Part shown: positions 1 to 5,440 of the stretch, piece by piece
Layout: each line of letters starts with the position of its first letter
Position numbering within the stretch: position 1 is the first letter of the stretch
Assembly (NCBI GenBank): GCA_002409145.1
Contig: DHUL01000051.1
Location: forward strand, 68,492 to 74,132
Origin: Bacteroidales bacterium UBA5235
GTDB taxonomy: Bacteria > Bacteroidota > Bacteroidia > Bacteroidales > VadinHA17
DNA length: 5,641 nt
Reading direction: 5' to 3'
Translations under genes and position numbers: made by a program
The notes under the pieces: generated by a model
What the model was told of the DNA's origin: nothing
Databases searched by the model: none
What the model saw: only the letters and a program-made list of their open reading frames with translations

Positions 1-2
1 TC

Positions 3-67
3 TTGCGGTCCTGCGGTCTTGCGGGAAAATGATGCTAGCTGCCGACTGGTACTGCCGACTGCCGACT
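3..67. repeat. Short tandem repeats upstream of mnmD (period 8, then period 7)
   Basis: Bases 3-26 contain three copies of an octamer of the form (T/C)TGCGG(T/G)(C/A). Bases 40-66 contain three copies of the heptamer TGCCGAC, at 40-46, 53-59 and 60-66; the last two are directly adjacent. The first tract may continue left of the window. The reading frame of the following gene stays open through this stretch, but the repeat periods do not respect codons and the encoded residues resemble no methyltransferase N-terminus. I therefore read it as intergenic. Its function is unknown. Confidence 0.6.
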
Positions 68-75
68 TTTATAAA

Positions 76-735
76 ATGGAAACGAAACTTATCATAACGC
101 AGGATGGTTCCCCCACTCTCTACTTGCCGGGGATGGATGAACATTACCATTCGCGGTTCGGTGCTATGACTGAGTCAAGGCACATTTTTATAAATGCCGG
201 TCTTGCAAGCCTGTCTCCTGGTGACACTGCAATCCTGGAGGTCGGGTTCGGCACCGGCCTCAATGCGCTCCTCACTGCAATCCATGCAGGACATGTAAAG
301 ATTCATGTCACTTACACCACCCTGGAAAAAGAGCCCCTCTCTGCATCAATCATTGGCAGGTTGAACTATGGTACCCTGGCAGGCGAAGATGGCGAAGGAC
401 TATTCAGGTCAATTCACGAGGCGCCCTGGAACAAGCCTTTCTCCATAACTGAGTGGTTCACAATAGAAAAGAGGTTGACAGACCTTACTATCGAAGATCC
501 CATGGGTACCTATGACCTTGTCTATTTCGATGCCTTCGGTCCCGACAAACAGCCTGAGATGTGGAGCGAGGCGGTGATGCGCAGGATAGCAGCAGTAACA
601 CACCAGGGCTCTGTATTCGTAACCTACTCGGCAAAAGGTGATCTGAAAAGAATGCTCCGGTCGCTTGGATATGAAGTATCACTCCTCCCCGGTCCCCCCG
701 GAAAAAGAGTAATCACACGGGCGGTGAAGAGATGA
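76..735 (+). CDS. mnmD: tRNA (mnm5s2U34) methyltransferase, stand-alone MnmD / DUF752
   Basis: This is a 219-residue SAM-dependent methyltransferase matching the N-terminal (methyltransferase) half of E. coli MnmC. In the family it methylates 5-aminomethyl-(2-thio)uridine at the wobble position of certain tRNAs, in the cytoplasm. Visible motifs are an N-terminal LIITQDGSPTLYLP and DEHYHSRFGAMTES (residues 5-34), the SAM-binding loop LEVGFGTGLNAL (54-65), an acidic residue closing the next strand (E84), the active-site-like YFDAFGPDKQPEMW (150-163) and a C-terminal GPPGKRVITRA (206-216). The oxidase domain of bifunctional MnmC is absent, as is usual for the stand-alone form. I chose ATG 76 over an upstream in-frame TTG at 19 because METKLIITQDGS is where family similarity begins and the upstream codons lie in repeats. 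No Shine-Dalgarno sequence is seen. The family call is solid; the exact substrate is inferred from it. Confidence 0.9.
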   Translation: METKLIITQDGSPTLYLPGMDEHYHSRFGAMTESRHIFINAGLASLSPGDTAILEVGFGTGLNALLTAIHAGHVKIHVTYTTLEKEPLSASIIGRLNYGTLAGEDGEGLFRSIHEAPWNKPFSITEWFTIEKRLTDLTIEDPMGTYDLVYFDAFGPDKQPEMWSEAVMRRIAAVTHQGSVFVTYSAKGDLKRMLRSLGYEVSLLPGPPGKRVITRAVKR

Positions 736-742
736 TTTGTGG

Positions 743-750
743 TATATTTG
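743..750 (+). promoter_or_regulatory. Putative -7 promoter element TATATTTG for the first FKBP gene
   Basis: TATATTTG is an exact match to the Bacteroidota primary-sigma -7 consensus TAnnTTTG. It lies seven bases after the mnmD stop and 59 bases before the FKBP start, so transcription would begin near 755-758 with a leader of about 50 nt. No TTTG was found at the expected -33 spacing, so the call rests on the -7 box. A 5-bp hairpin (CACTG 754-758, CAGTG 762-766) lies at the predicted transcript start. Confidence 0.5.
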
Positions 751-809
751 CGCCACTGAGACAGTGCCGGATACTGAATCCGCTTCTGTAATCACATAAA
801 TATAAAAAA

Positions 810-1499
810 ATGAAAGTAACCAGACTCATTCTTGTCATGGCCCTTGCAGCAATCATAGTTTTGCCGGTAACAGGCCAGAAATCAAAATTTGCCGGCGCCG
901 AAGACTCACTCTCATACGCTCTCGGGGTGGCCAATTATAAGTATTATACCGGCGACAGCATCAATATCAATACCAAAATGTTCTCAAAAGGAATGACTGA
1001 TGCTTCCAGGGACAGGGCACTGATGAATGACACTGCCGCCAGTGCTTTCATTGTCAGCTATATGCAAAGGCGCGAAAAAGCCCGCCTCATGGCTGAGTAC
1101 GGCCAGCAGGTTGAGGCTGCAAAATTATGGCTCGCAGATAATGCCGGAAAGGAAGGTGTATTTACCACATCAAGCGGACTGCAATACAAGGTCCTGCAGG
1201 AAGGAACGGGAATAACTCCCGGACCGGAGGACGTAGTCACTGTCCATTACACCGGGAAGACAATTGACGGAACTAAATTCGATTCTTCTTATGATCGCGG
1301 TGAGCCTGCACAGTTCCGGGTCAGCAATGTCATACGCGGCTGGGTGGAAGGACTCCAGCTGATGAAGGAAGGTTCCAGGGTGATGCTTTACATCCCCTAT
1401 GACCTCGCCTATGGTGAGAGGGGCGCTGGAAACATCATCAAACCTTTTGAAACACTTATATTTGAAGTGGAACTGCTTAAAGTGACAAAAGAAGAGTAA
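810..1499 (+). CDS. FKBP-type peptidyl-prolyl isomerase, periplasmic (signal peptide)
   Basis: This 229-residue protein has the Mip/FkpA layout. A signal peptide covers residues 1-22, with cleavage likely after V-T-G so that the mature protein starts at Q23. There is no lipobox cysteine. An FKBP_N-type helical dimerisation region spans about 30-115 (SYALG at 35-39, KGMTDA at 60-65), and the FKBP catalytic domain spans about 120-226. Active-site aromatic and polar positions are kept: Y147 in HYTG, F157-D158, R163, F169, V174-I175, W178, Y201 in AYGERG and F218. It should catalyse cis-trans isomerisation of prolyl bonds in folding envelope proteins. One deviation is the loop before the last strand, which reads NIIKP with one extra residue instead of the usual IPP. 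The next gene is a paralogue about half identical to it. The start has an A-rich leader and a candidate promoter upstream. Confidence 0.92.
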   Translation: MKVTRLILVMALAAIIVLPVTGQKSKFAGAEDSLSYALGVANYKYYTGDSININTKMFSKGMTDASRDRALMNDTAASAFIVSYMQRREKARLMAEYGQQVEAAKLWLADNAGKEGVFTTSSGLQYKVLQEGTGITPGPEDVVTVHYTGKTIDGTKFDSSYDRGEPAQFRVSNVIRGWVEGLQLMKEGSRVMLYIPYDLAYGERGAGNIIKPFETLIFEVELLKVTKEE

Positions 1500-1525
1500 T
1501 ATCCCCTTCTTGAAATTCAAAATAT

Positions 1526-1533
1526 TATCTTTG
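1526..1533 (+). promoter_or_regulatory. Putative -7 promoter element TATCTTTG for the FKBP lipoprotein operon
   Basis: TATCTTTG matches TAnnTTTG exactly and lies 26 bases before the ATG of the FKBP lipoprotein, so the second FKBP and the two coupled genes after it can be transcribed apart from the first FKBP. The leader is A/T-rich (TTAATTTAAAA), as is common for Bacteroidota starts. No -33 TTTG is visible at normal spacing. An 11-bp palindrome, TTGAAATTCAA (1510-1520), lies immediately upstream; it could be an operator or chance. Confidence 0.5.
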
Positions 1534-1559
1534 CCAAAAATTAATTTAAAACATACACA

Positions 1560-2255
1560 ATGAAAATCAAAGGTTTAGTTATTCTCGCTGTAGCAACAGC
1601 CATGATCGTATCATCATGCAATACAAAATCAAGCGTTACAGGTACCAAGGTGAAGAGCTCTGAAGACTCTCTCGCATACGCACTCGGTATTGCCAACTAT
1701 TTTTACTACATGACTGACAGCATTGACATTGATCCGGTGCTGCTTGCAAAAGGAATGCTTGATGCAAAAGAAGGAAAGAACACTCTTGATGAGCAGTCGG
1801 CACAGGGATATGTGATGACATACATGCAGAACAGGCAGATGGAGAAAATGAAAGCAATGTACGGCAAGAATATCGACGAAGGTGAAAAGTTCCTTTCTGA
1901 GAACAAAAAACGCGAAGGTGTTCAGGAAACAACCAGCGGGCTTCAGTATGAGGTTGTTACAATGGGCACAGGGCAGAAACCCGTCCTTACAGACGTTGTA
2001 AAGGTTCATTATACAGGGAAACTCCTTGACAGTACCACATTTGACTCTTCAGTTGATCGCGGTGAACCGGTACAGTTCGCTGTAAACGGGGTCATCCAGG
2101 GATGGCAGGAAGGTATCCAGCTGATGCCGGTCGGATCAAAATTCAAATTCTACATTCCTTATGAGCTTGGATATGGCGAGCAGGGCACAGGTCCGATTCC
2201 TCCCTACTCAACACTTGTATTTGATGTTGAGCTCCTCGAGATTGTCAAGCAATGA
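1560..2255 (+). CDS. FKBP-type peptidyl-prolyl isomerase, lipoprotein
   Basis: This 231-residue protein has a lipoprotein signal peptide with lipobox V-S-S-C, so C20 would be lipidated. The residues after it (NTKSS) are not acidic, so the Bacteroidota surface-export signal is not evident and a periplasm-facing anchor is more likely. The FKBP_N region spans about 34-120 (AYALG 39-43, KGMLDA 64-69, a charged helix 90-118) and the FKBP domain about 124-229. Catalytic-pocket residues are conserved: Y151, F161-D162, R167, F173, V178-I179, W182, Y205 and F221. It also keeps the canonical IPP (213-215) that the upstream paralogue has lost. It probably acts as a membrane-tethered prolyl isomerase and chaperone in the envelope. 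Its stop overlaps the start of the cyclophilin gene (ATGA), implying translational coupling. Confidence 0.93.
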   Translation: MKIKGLVILAVATAMIVSSCNTKSSVTGTKVKSSEDSLAYALGIANYFYYMTDSIDIDPVLLAKGMLDAKEGKNTLDEQSAQGYVMTYMQNRQMEKMKAMYGKNIDEGEKFLSENKKREGVQETTSGLQYEVVTMGTGQKPVLTDVVKVHYTGKLLDSTTFDSSVDRGEPVQFAVNGVIQGWQEGIQLMPVGSKFKFYIPYELGYGEQGTGPIPPYSTLVFDVELLEIVKQ

Positions 2256-2713
2256 TATCAGCTGAGATACATACCCCGAAAGGGGTGATGAAAGCAGTTC
2301 TCTACGATGACGATGCCCCCGGCACAGTCAGCAATTTCGTCAAGCTGGTCCGCCAGGGATTCTATGACGGACTTGCATTTCACAGGGTTATACCTGACTT
2401 CGTCATCCAGGGCGGCTGCCCCTTCTCGAAGAATCCGGGTGATCCGCGCGTGGGAACCGGCGGCCCTGGCTACAAGATCAAATGTGAGCTAACCGGCCGG
2501 AAACAGTATCATGACCGCGGTGTGATGTCAATGGCACATGCCGGAAGAGACACCGGAGGATCACAGTTCTTTATATGCCATAGCAGGACAAACACCAAAC
2601 ACCTAGACAGGCAGCATACCTGCTTTGGAAAGGTTGTGGAAGGACTTGAGGTGATTGACCTGATCAGGGCGGGTGACATGATTGAAAAAATTGTCATTGC
2701 AGAATCGGAATAA
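2252..2713 (+). CDS. Cyclophilin-type peptidyl-prolyl isomerase, cytoplasmic
   Basis: This is a compact 153-residue cyclophilin with no signal peptide, so it is probably cytosolic (PpiB-like). Core motifs are FHRVIPDFVIQGG (43-55), holding the catalytic arginine R45 and Q53; MSMAHAG (92-98); GSQFFIC (103-109); and HLDRQHTCFGKV (117-128). The human CypA Trp121 position appears to be histidine (H117 before LD), as in many bacterial cyclophilins, which usually means weak cyclosporin binding. Four cysteines (56, 78, 109, 124) are present, more than usual in so small a protein. The gene starts inside the preceding FKBP stop (ATGA) and its own stop shares one base with the next start (TAATG), so three cistrons are tightly coupled. 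Confidence 0.93.
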   Translation: MISAEIHTPKGVMKAVLYDDDAPGTVSNFVKLVRQGFYDGLAFHRVIPDFVIQGGCPFSKNPGDPRVGTGGPGYKIKCELTGRKQYHDRGVMSMAHAGRDTGGSQFFICHSRTNTKHLDRQHTCFGKVVEGLEVIDLIRAGDMIEKIVIAESE

Positions 2714-3096
2714 TGGAATACCAGATCACAGGCAGGATCGCGGAAGTATATCCGGTCAACAGGATCAATGAACGGTTCCGTAAACGGGAGTTCGTCATCG
2801 AACATAAAGAGAGCGGTAGCGGACAGGCTTATGTCGACTTCATCAAGTTCCAGCTCACGCAGGAGAAATGTGAGATAATTGACGAGTCATGGCTGAGACA
2901 GGAGGTGACCGTAACTTTCAATATCCGTGGAAACCGTTGGGAGAAAAACGGGATAGCTAATTACATCACCAACCTCAATGCACTCTCGGTCAGCCGCGGG
3001 ATTGCCGTGGCTGAGAATGGCCAGAAAGCCATTGTCAACCCGCAACTTGAGGATGCCCCGTCCCCCAGTCCCGAACTTGACGACCTGCCCTTCTGA
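2713..3096 (+). CDS. DUF3127 family protein with SSB-like acidic C-terminal tip
   Basis: This 127-residue protein matches DUF3127, a family found mainly in Bacteroidota and without an assigned function. Residues 1-98 look like a small beta-barrel of the OB-fold kind: an opening strand YQITGRIAEVYPV (3-15), the basic stretch RFRKREFVIE (21-30), then YVDFIKFQLT (40-49), then EVTVTFNIRGNRWEKNG (64-80) and an alternating YITNLNALSV (84-93). A flexible Pro/Ser/acid-rich linker (110-122) leads to the terminal D-D-L-P-F (123-127). That ending is the form used by bacterial SSB proteins to recruit DNA-repair and replication partners. The OB fold and partner-recruiting role are inferences; the tip itself is plainly visible. 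The gene is the last of the coupled block and is followed by a strong terminator. Confidence 0.85.
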   Translation: MEYQITGRIAEVYPVNRINERFRKREFVIEHKESGSGQAYVDFIKFQLTQEKCEIIDESWLRQEVTVTFNIRGNRWEKNGIANYITNLNALSVSRGIAVAENGQKAIVNPQLEDAPSPSPELDDLPF

Positions 3097-3116
3097 TTTT
3101 TCCATAATCTTTACAT

Positions 3117-3150
3117 CAGTGCCACATCCCGCAGGGTGTGGCACTGTTTT
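3117..3150 (+). terminator. Intrinsic terminator of the FKBP-cyclophilin-DUF3127 operon
   Basis: A perfect 10-bp stem pairs CAGTGCCACA (3117-3126) with TGTGGCACTG (3137-3146). It is capped by CCC/GGG (3128-3130 with 3134-3136) around a GCA loop, with one bulged T. TTTT (3147-3150) follows directly. It begins 20 bases after the DUF3127 stop, the expected place for a plus-strand factor-independent terminator. The CCC-GCA-GGG cap resembles the palindromic cores of the repeats just downstream. Confidence 0.85.
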
Positions 3151-3228
3151 ACAATGCTTTATCCCCTACGGGGAATTATATCAATTATCCCCTGTGCTAC
3201 AATTCTTCATCCCCCACGGGGAATTCTA
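3144..3228. repeat. Two-copy imperfect direct repeat with CCCC-nnn-GGGG palindromic cores
   Basis: Bases 3144-3180 and 3192-3228 align without gaps at 31 of 37 positions, with a 48-bp period. The best-conserved part is 3151-3180 against 3199-3228, 26 of 30. Each copy holds a small palindrome, CCCCTACGGGG (3163-3173) or CCCCCACGGGG (3211-3221), followed by AATT. A degenerate half-copy with TTATCCCCTGTG lies between them, lacking the GGGG half. No open reading frame or recognised RNA family explains the tract. It fills most of the 222-bp gap before the peptidase gene. Confidence 0.7.
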
Positions 3229-3261
3229 CCGCGTAGTGTTCACAGAACCATCAAATCCCAA

Positions 3262-3289
3262 ATCGAATATCGTAAATCGTAAATCCGAT
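3262..3289. repeat. A/T-rich heptamer repeat before the peptidase promoter
   Basis: ATCGTAA occurs twice in tandem (3269-3275 and 3276-3282), followed by a third partial unit ATCCGAT. A looser match, ATCGAAT (3262-3268), precedes it in phase, giving about four units of period 7. The tract abuts the putative -7 box at 3290. It has the same period as the TGCCGAC tract at 40-66 but a different sequence. Its role is unknown. Confidence 0.55.
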
Positions 3290-3297
3290 TATATTTG
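3290..3297 (+). promoter_or_regulatory. Putative -7 promoter element TATATTTG for the M3 peptidase gene
   Basis: TATATTTG matches the Bacteroidota -7 consensus TAnnTTTG exactly and is identical to the box at 743-750. It lies 21 bases before the peptidase ATG, giving a leader of roughly 10-15 nt. No TTTG was found at -33 spacing, where the heptamer tract lies instead. With the strong terminator upstream, it supports a separate transcript for the peptidase. Confidence 0.5.
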
Positions 3298-3318
3298 TCC
3301 AAACCACATACCTGACCC

Positions 3319-5361
3319 ATGACTCCCGACAATCCGTTGATAACTGAATGGAAAACCCCTTTCAGCATTCCCCCGTTCGACCTGATCAGTCCGGAACACT
3401 TCAAACCTGCAGTTGAAGAAGCCATATCAATTGCCAGGAAGGAGGTCGACGATATTGTATCTAATCCGGCAGAACCCGATTTCAGAAATACGATTGAAGC
3501 ACTTGAACAGGCCGGATCACTTCTCAACCGCATCACCCCCGTCCTCTTCAACCTGAACAGCTCCGATACAACACCAGAACTGCAGGAAGCAGCCAGGGAG
3601 GTATCTCCCGTTCTCACAGCCTTCAGCAACGACATCACCCTCAATCCGGCACTGTTCGCCAGGGTGAAGAATGTATACGAGAGAAGGGATTCCCTGGGTC
3701 TGAACCAGGAAGAGATGATCCTTCTTGACCGCAAGTACAAGAACTTCATCCGGGGCGGGGCCGGCCTGACAGAAGATGACAAGGAGCGATTCAGAGCCAT
3801 CACCATTGAACTTTCCACCCTTTCCCTGAAGTTTGAAGAGAACATTCTTGCAGAGACCAATGATTTCACCCTGCATATTACTGCTGAGAACGAACTGTCT
3901 GGTCTGCCGGAGGGTATCCGTGAGGCAGCAGCAGCCCTTGCCAGGGAAAAAGGGATGGAGGGCTGGCTGTTCACCCTCCACGCTCCCAGCTTCGTGCCGT
4001 TCATGCAATATGCTGACCGCCGTGACCTCCGTGAAATGCTTTTCAGAGCCTACTCGTGCCGCGCTTTCCGTGGAAATGAACATGACAATCGTGAACTGGT
4101 GCTCAGGATTACAGAGCTCAGGCTGGAAATGGCCAGACTGCTGGGATACAGCAACTACGCTGCATATGCCCTGGAGGAGCGGATGGCCTCCACACCTGAA
4201 GAGGTGAACAGGTTCCTCAGAAATCTTCTTGATGCTTCTTCACCTGCCGGACAAAGAGACCTTAAGGATATCGAAGAATATGCAAGGCAGCACGGTCATG
4301 AAGGGAGATTTGAGCGATGGGACTGGGCGTACTGGTCGGAGAAGCTCCGGATGGAACGGTTCAGCATAGATGATGAAGCCCTGAGACCATATATGCCTCT
4401 GGATAAAGTCAGGGAAGCTGTACTGGGACTGGCTACCAGGCTATACGGACTCTCCTTCCGGGAGAACAAGAGTATTCCCGTTTACAATGAGGAGGTATCT
4501 GCCTTCGAGGTGCATGACCCTGACAGGGGCATTATATCCATTCTTATGCTCGACTTCCATCCACGCAAGGGCAAGAGCGGAGGTGCATGGATGACCGGGT
4601 TCCGCGAACAGTGGAAAGAAGGCAATGAGAGAATCATTCCCGTGGTTTCACTGGTGATGAACTTCACCCGCCCAACTCCGGCACGTCCGTCACTCCTCTC
4701 GCACAGTGAGATGAATACCTTTCTTCATGAGTTCGGCCATGCACTTCACGGCATGCTCTCAGACTGCACATATGAAAGTCTCTCAGGGACCAATGTAAAG
4801 CGCGACTTCGTGGAGCTGCCGTCGCAGATCATGGAGAACTGGGCATGGGAGAAGGAGTGGCTTGACACATGGGCTGCACATTACCAGACCGGAGAAAAGA
4901 TACCCGGGGAGATGCTTCATAAACTCAGGGACTCACTGACATATAACGAAGGTTACGCCTGTATGCGGCAACTCAGTTTCGGACTGCTTGACATGGCCTG
5001 GCACACACTTGAAAACCCTCAGACGGAAGACATAGTGACTTTTGAGCGGTCAGCCATGGGTCCTGCTGAGCTTTTGCCTGCAGCAGACGGGTCATGTATG
5101 AGCGTCTCCTTCGCACATCTCTTCTCCGGCGGCTATGCTGCAGGTTACTATGGTTACAAGTGGGCTGAGGTGCTTGACGCCGATGCATTCAGCCTGTTCA
5201 GGGAGAAAGGCATCTTCGACAAGGATACAGCCGGCTCATTCCGCCATACAATCCTCGAAAAAGGGGGAAGCCGTGAGCCAGATGAACTCTTCCGGGCCTT
5301 CCGAGGAAGGGAACCGTCAATAGAACCGCTGATAGAGCGCAGCGGATTTACCAGGCACTAA
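3319..5361 (+). CDS. dcp: M3-family zinc metallopeptidase, dipeptidyl carboxypeptidase (Dcp)-like
   Basis: This 680-residue enzyme has no signal peptide, so it is probably cytosolic, and is close in length to E. coli Dcp. The N-terminus carries the Dcp-type NPLITEWKTPFSIPPFD (5-21) and PEHFKPA (25-31). A long helical region follows, then the zinc site: HEFGH with H470, catalytic E471 and H474, and the third ligand E499 in FVELPSQIMENW (497-508). The substrate-side residues of M3 enzymes are present: H600 in FAHLFSGG and Y606, Y610 and Y613 in the GYAAGYYGYKW segment (605-615). In the family, Dcp removes dipeptides from peptide C-termini, whereas oligopeptidase A cuts internally. The N-terminal signature favours Dcp, but specificity cannot be proven here. 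The start ATG is the first after the promoter box and fits family N-termini. The gene is monocistronic and converges on the SusD-like gene. Confidence 0.92.
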   Translation: MTPDNPLITEWKTPFSIPPFDLISPEHFKPAVEEAISIARKEVDDIVSNPAEPDFRNTIEALEQAGSLLNRITPVLFNLNSSDTTPELQEAAREVSPVLTAFSNDITLNPALFARVKNVYERRDSLGLNQEEMILLDRKYKNFIRGGAGLTEDDKERFRAITIELSTLSLKFEENILAETNDFTLHITAENELSGLPEGIREAAAALAREKGMEGWLFTLHAPSFVPFMQYADRRDLREMLFRAYSCRAFRGNEHDNRELVLRITELRLEMARLLGYSNYAAYALEERMASTPEEVNRFLRNLLDASSPAGQRDLKDIEEYARQHGHEGRFERWDWAYWSEKLRMERFSIDDEALRPYMPLDKVREAVLGLATRLYGLSFRENKSIPVYNEEVSAFEVHDPDRGIISILMLDFHPRKGKSGGAWMTGFREQWKEGNERIIPVVSLVMNFTRPTPARPSLLSHSEMNTFLHEFGHALHGMLSDCTYESLSGTNVKRDFVELPSQIMENWAWEKEWLDTWAAHYQTGEKIPGEMLHKLRDSLTYNEGYACMRQLSFGLLDMAWHTLENPQTEDIVTFERSAMGPAELLPAADGSCMSVSFAHLFSGGYAAGYYGYKWAEVLDADAFSLFREKGIFDKDTAGSFRHTILEKGGSREPDELFRAFRGREPSIEPLIERSGFTRH

Positions 5362-5391
5362 AAAAGCAGAGACGTGCAGCGCACGTCTCTG
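5360..5391 (-). terminator. Intrinsic terminator of the minus-strand SusD-like gene
   Basis: A perfect 11-bp stem pairs CAGAGACGTGC (5367-5377) with GCACGTCTCTG (5381-5391) around an AGC loop. On the minus strand it is followed, after one base, by six T (the A-run at 5360-5365). On the plus strand no T-tract follows. It therefore terminates transcription coming from the right. The T-tract touches the stop codon of the peptidase gene, so the two convergent genes share this compact boundary. Some help in stopping plus-strand transcripts is possible but weaker. Confidence 0.85.
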
Positions 5392-5440
5392 AAATAACCA
5401 ACTTAAATTCTTCCCCAAAGAGGGAGTTATTCATATACTT

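Noticed and set aside
754..766. Small hairpin CACTG-AGA-CAGTG at the presumed first FKBP transcript start
   Set aside because: A 5-bp stem is too weak to call, and no T-tract follows it to terminate mnmD.
1489..1511. Possible terminator after the first FKBP gene (AAGAAG with CTTCTT)
   Set aside because: The stem is only six A/T-rich pairs with an 11-base loop, overlaps the stop codon and has no T-tract after it. Read-through into the second FKBP is plausible.
1510..1520. Palindrome TTGAAATTCAA just upstream of a -7 box
   Set aside because: An 11-bp A/T-rich palindrome is common by chance in such a gap. There is no second copy in the window and no regulator gene nearby to support an operator.
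1629..2009. Minus-strand frames opposite the FKBP lipoprotein
   Set aside because: They are shadows of the conserved FKBP gene, Cys/Leu/Phe-rich and without motifs.
3144..3228. Possible CRISPR array
   Set aside because: There are only two imperfect repeat copies, 31 of 37 identical, with an 11-bp spacer that itself contains a degenerate half-copy. No cas genes are nearby.
2978..3322. Plus-strand frame of 114 codons spanning the end of DUF3127 and the following gap
   Set aside because: It is out of frame with DUF3127 and reads through the terminator hairpin and the repeats, so its peptide simply reflects those elements.
3240..4004. Long minus-strand frame of 254 codons opposite the start of the peptidase gene
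   Set aside because: It lies almost wholly antisense to a well-supported M3 peptidase, is rich in Ser/Arg as expected of antisense translation, shows no recognisable motif and has no promoter-like context.
3517..4083. Minus-strand frame of 188 codons inside the peptidase gene
   Set aside because: It is antisense to conserved coding sequence, and the encoded protein has no family features.
5393..5431. AATAAC / GTTATT inverted repeat in the 3' region of the SusD-like gene
   Set aside because: Six A/T-rich pairs with a wide loop; the strong hairpin next to it already explains termination.
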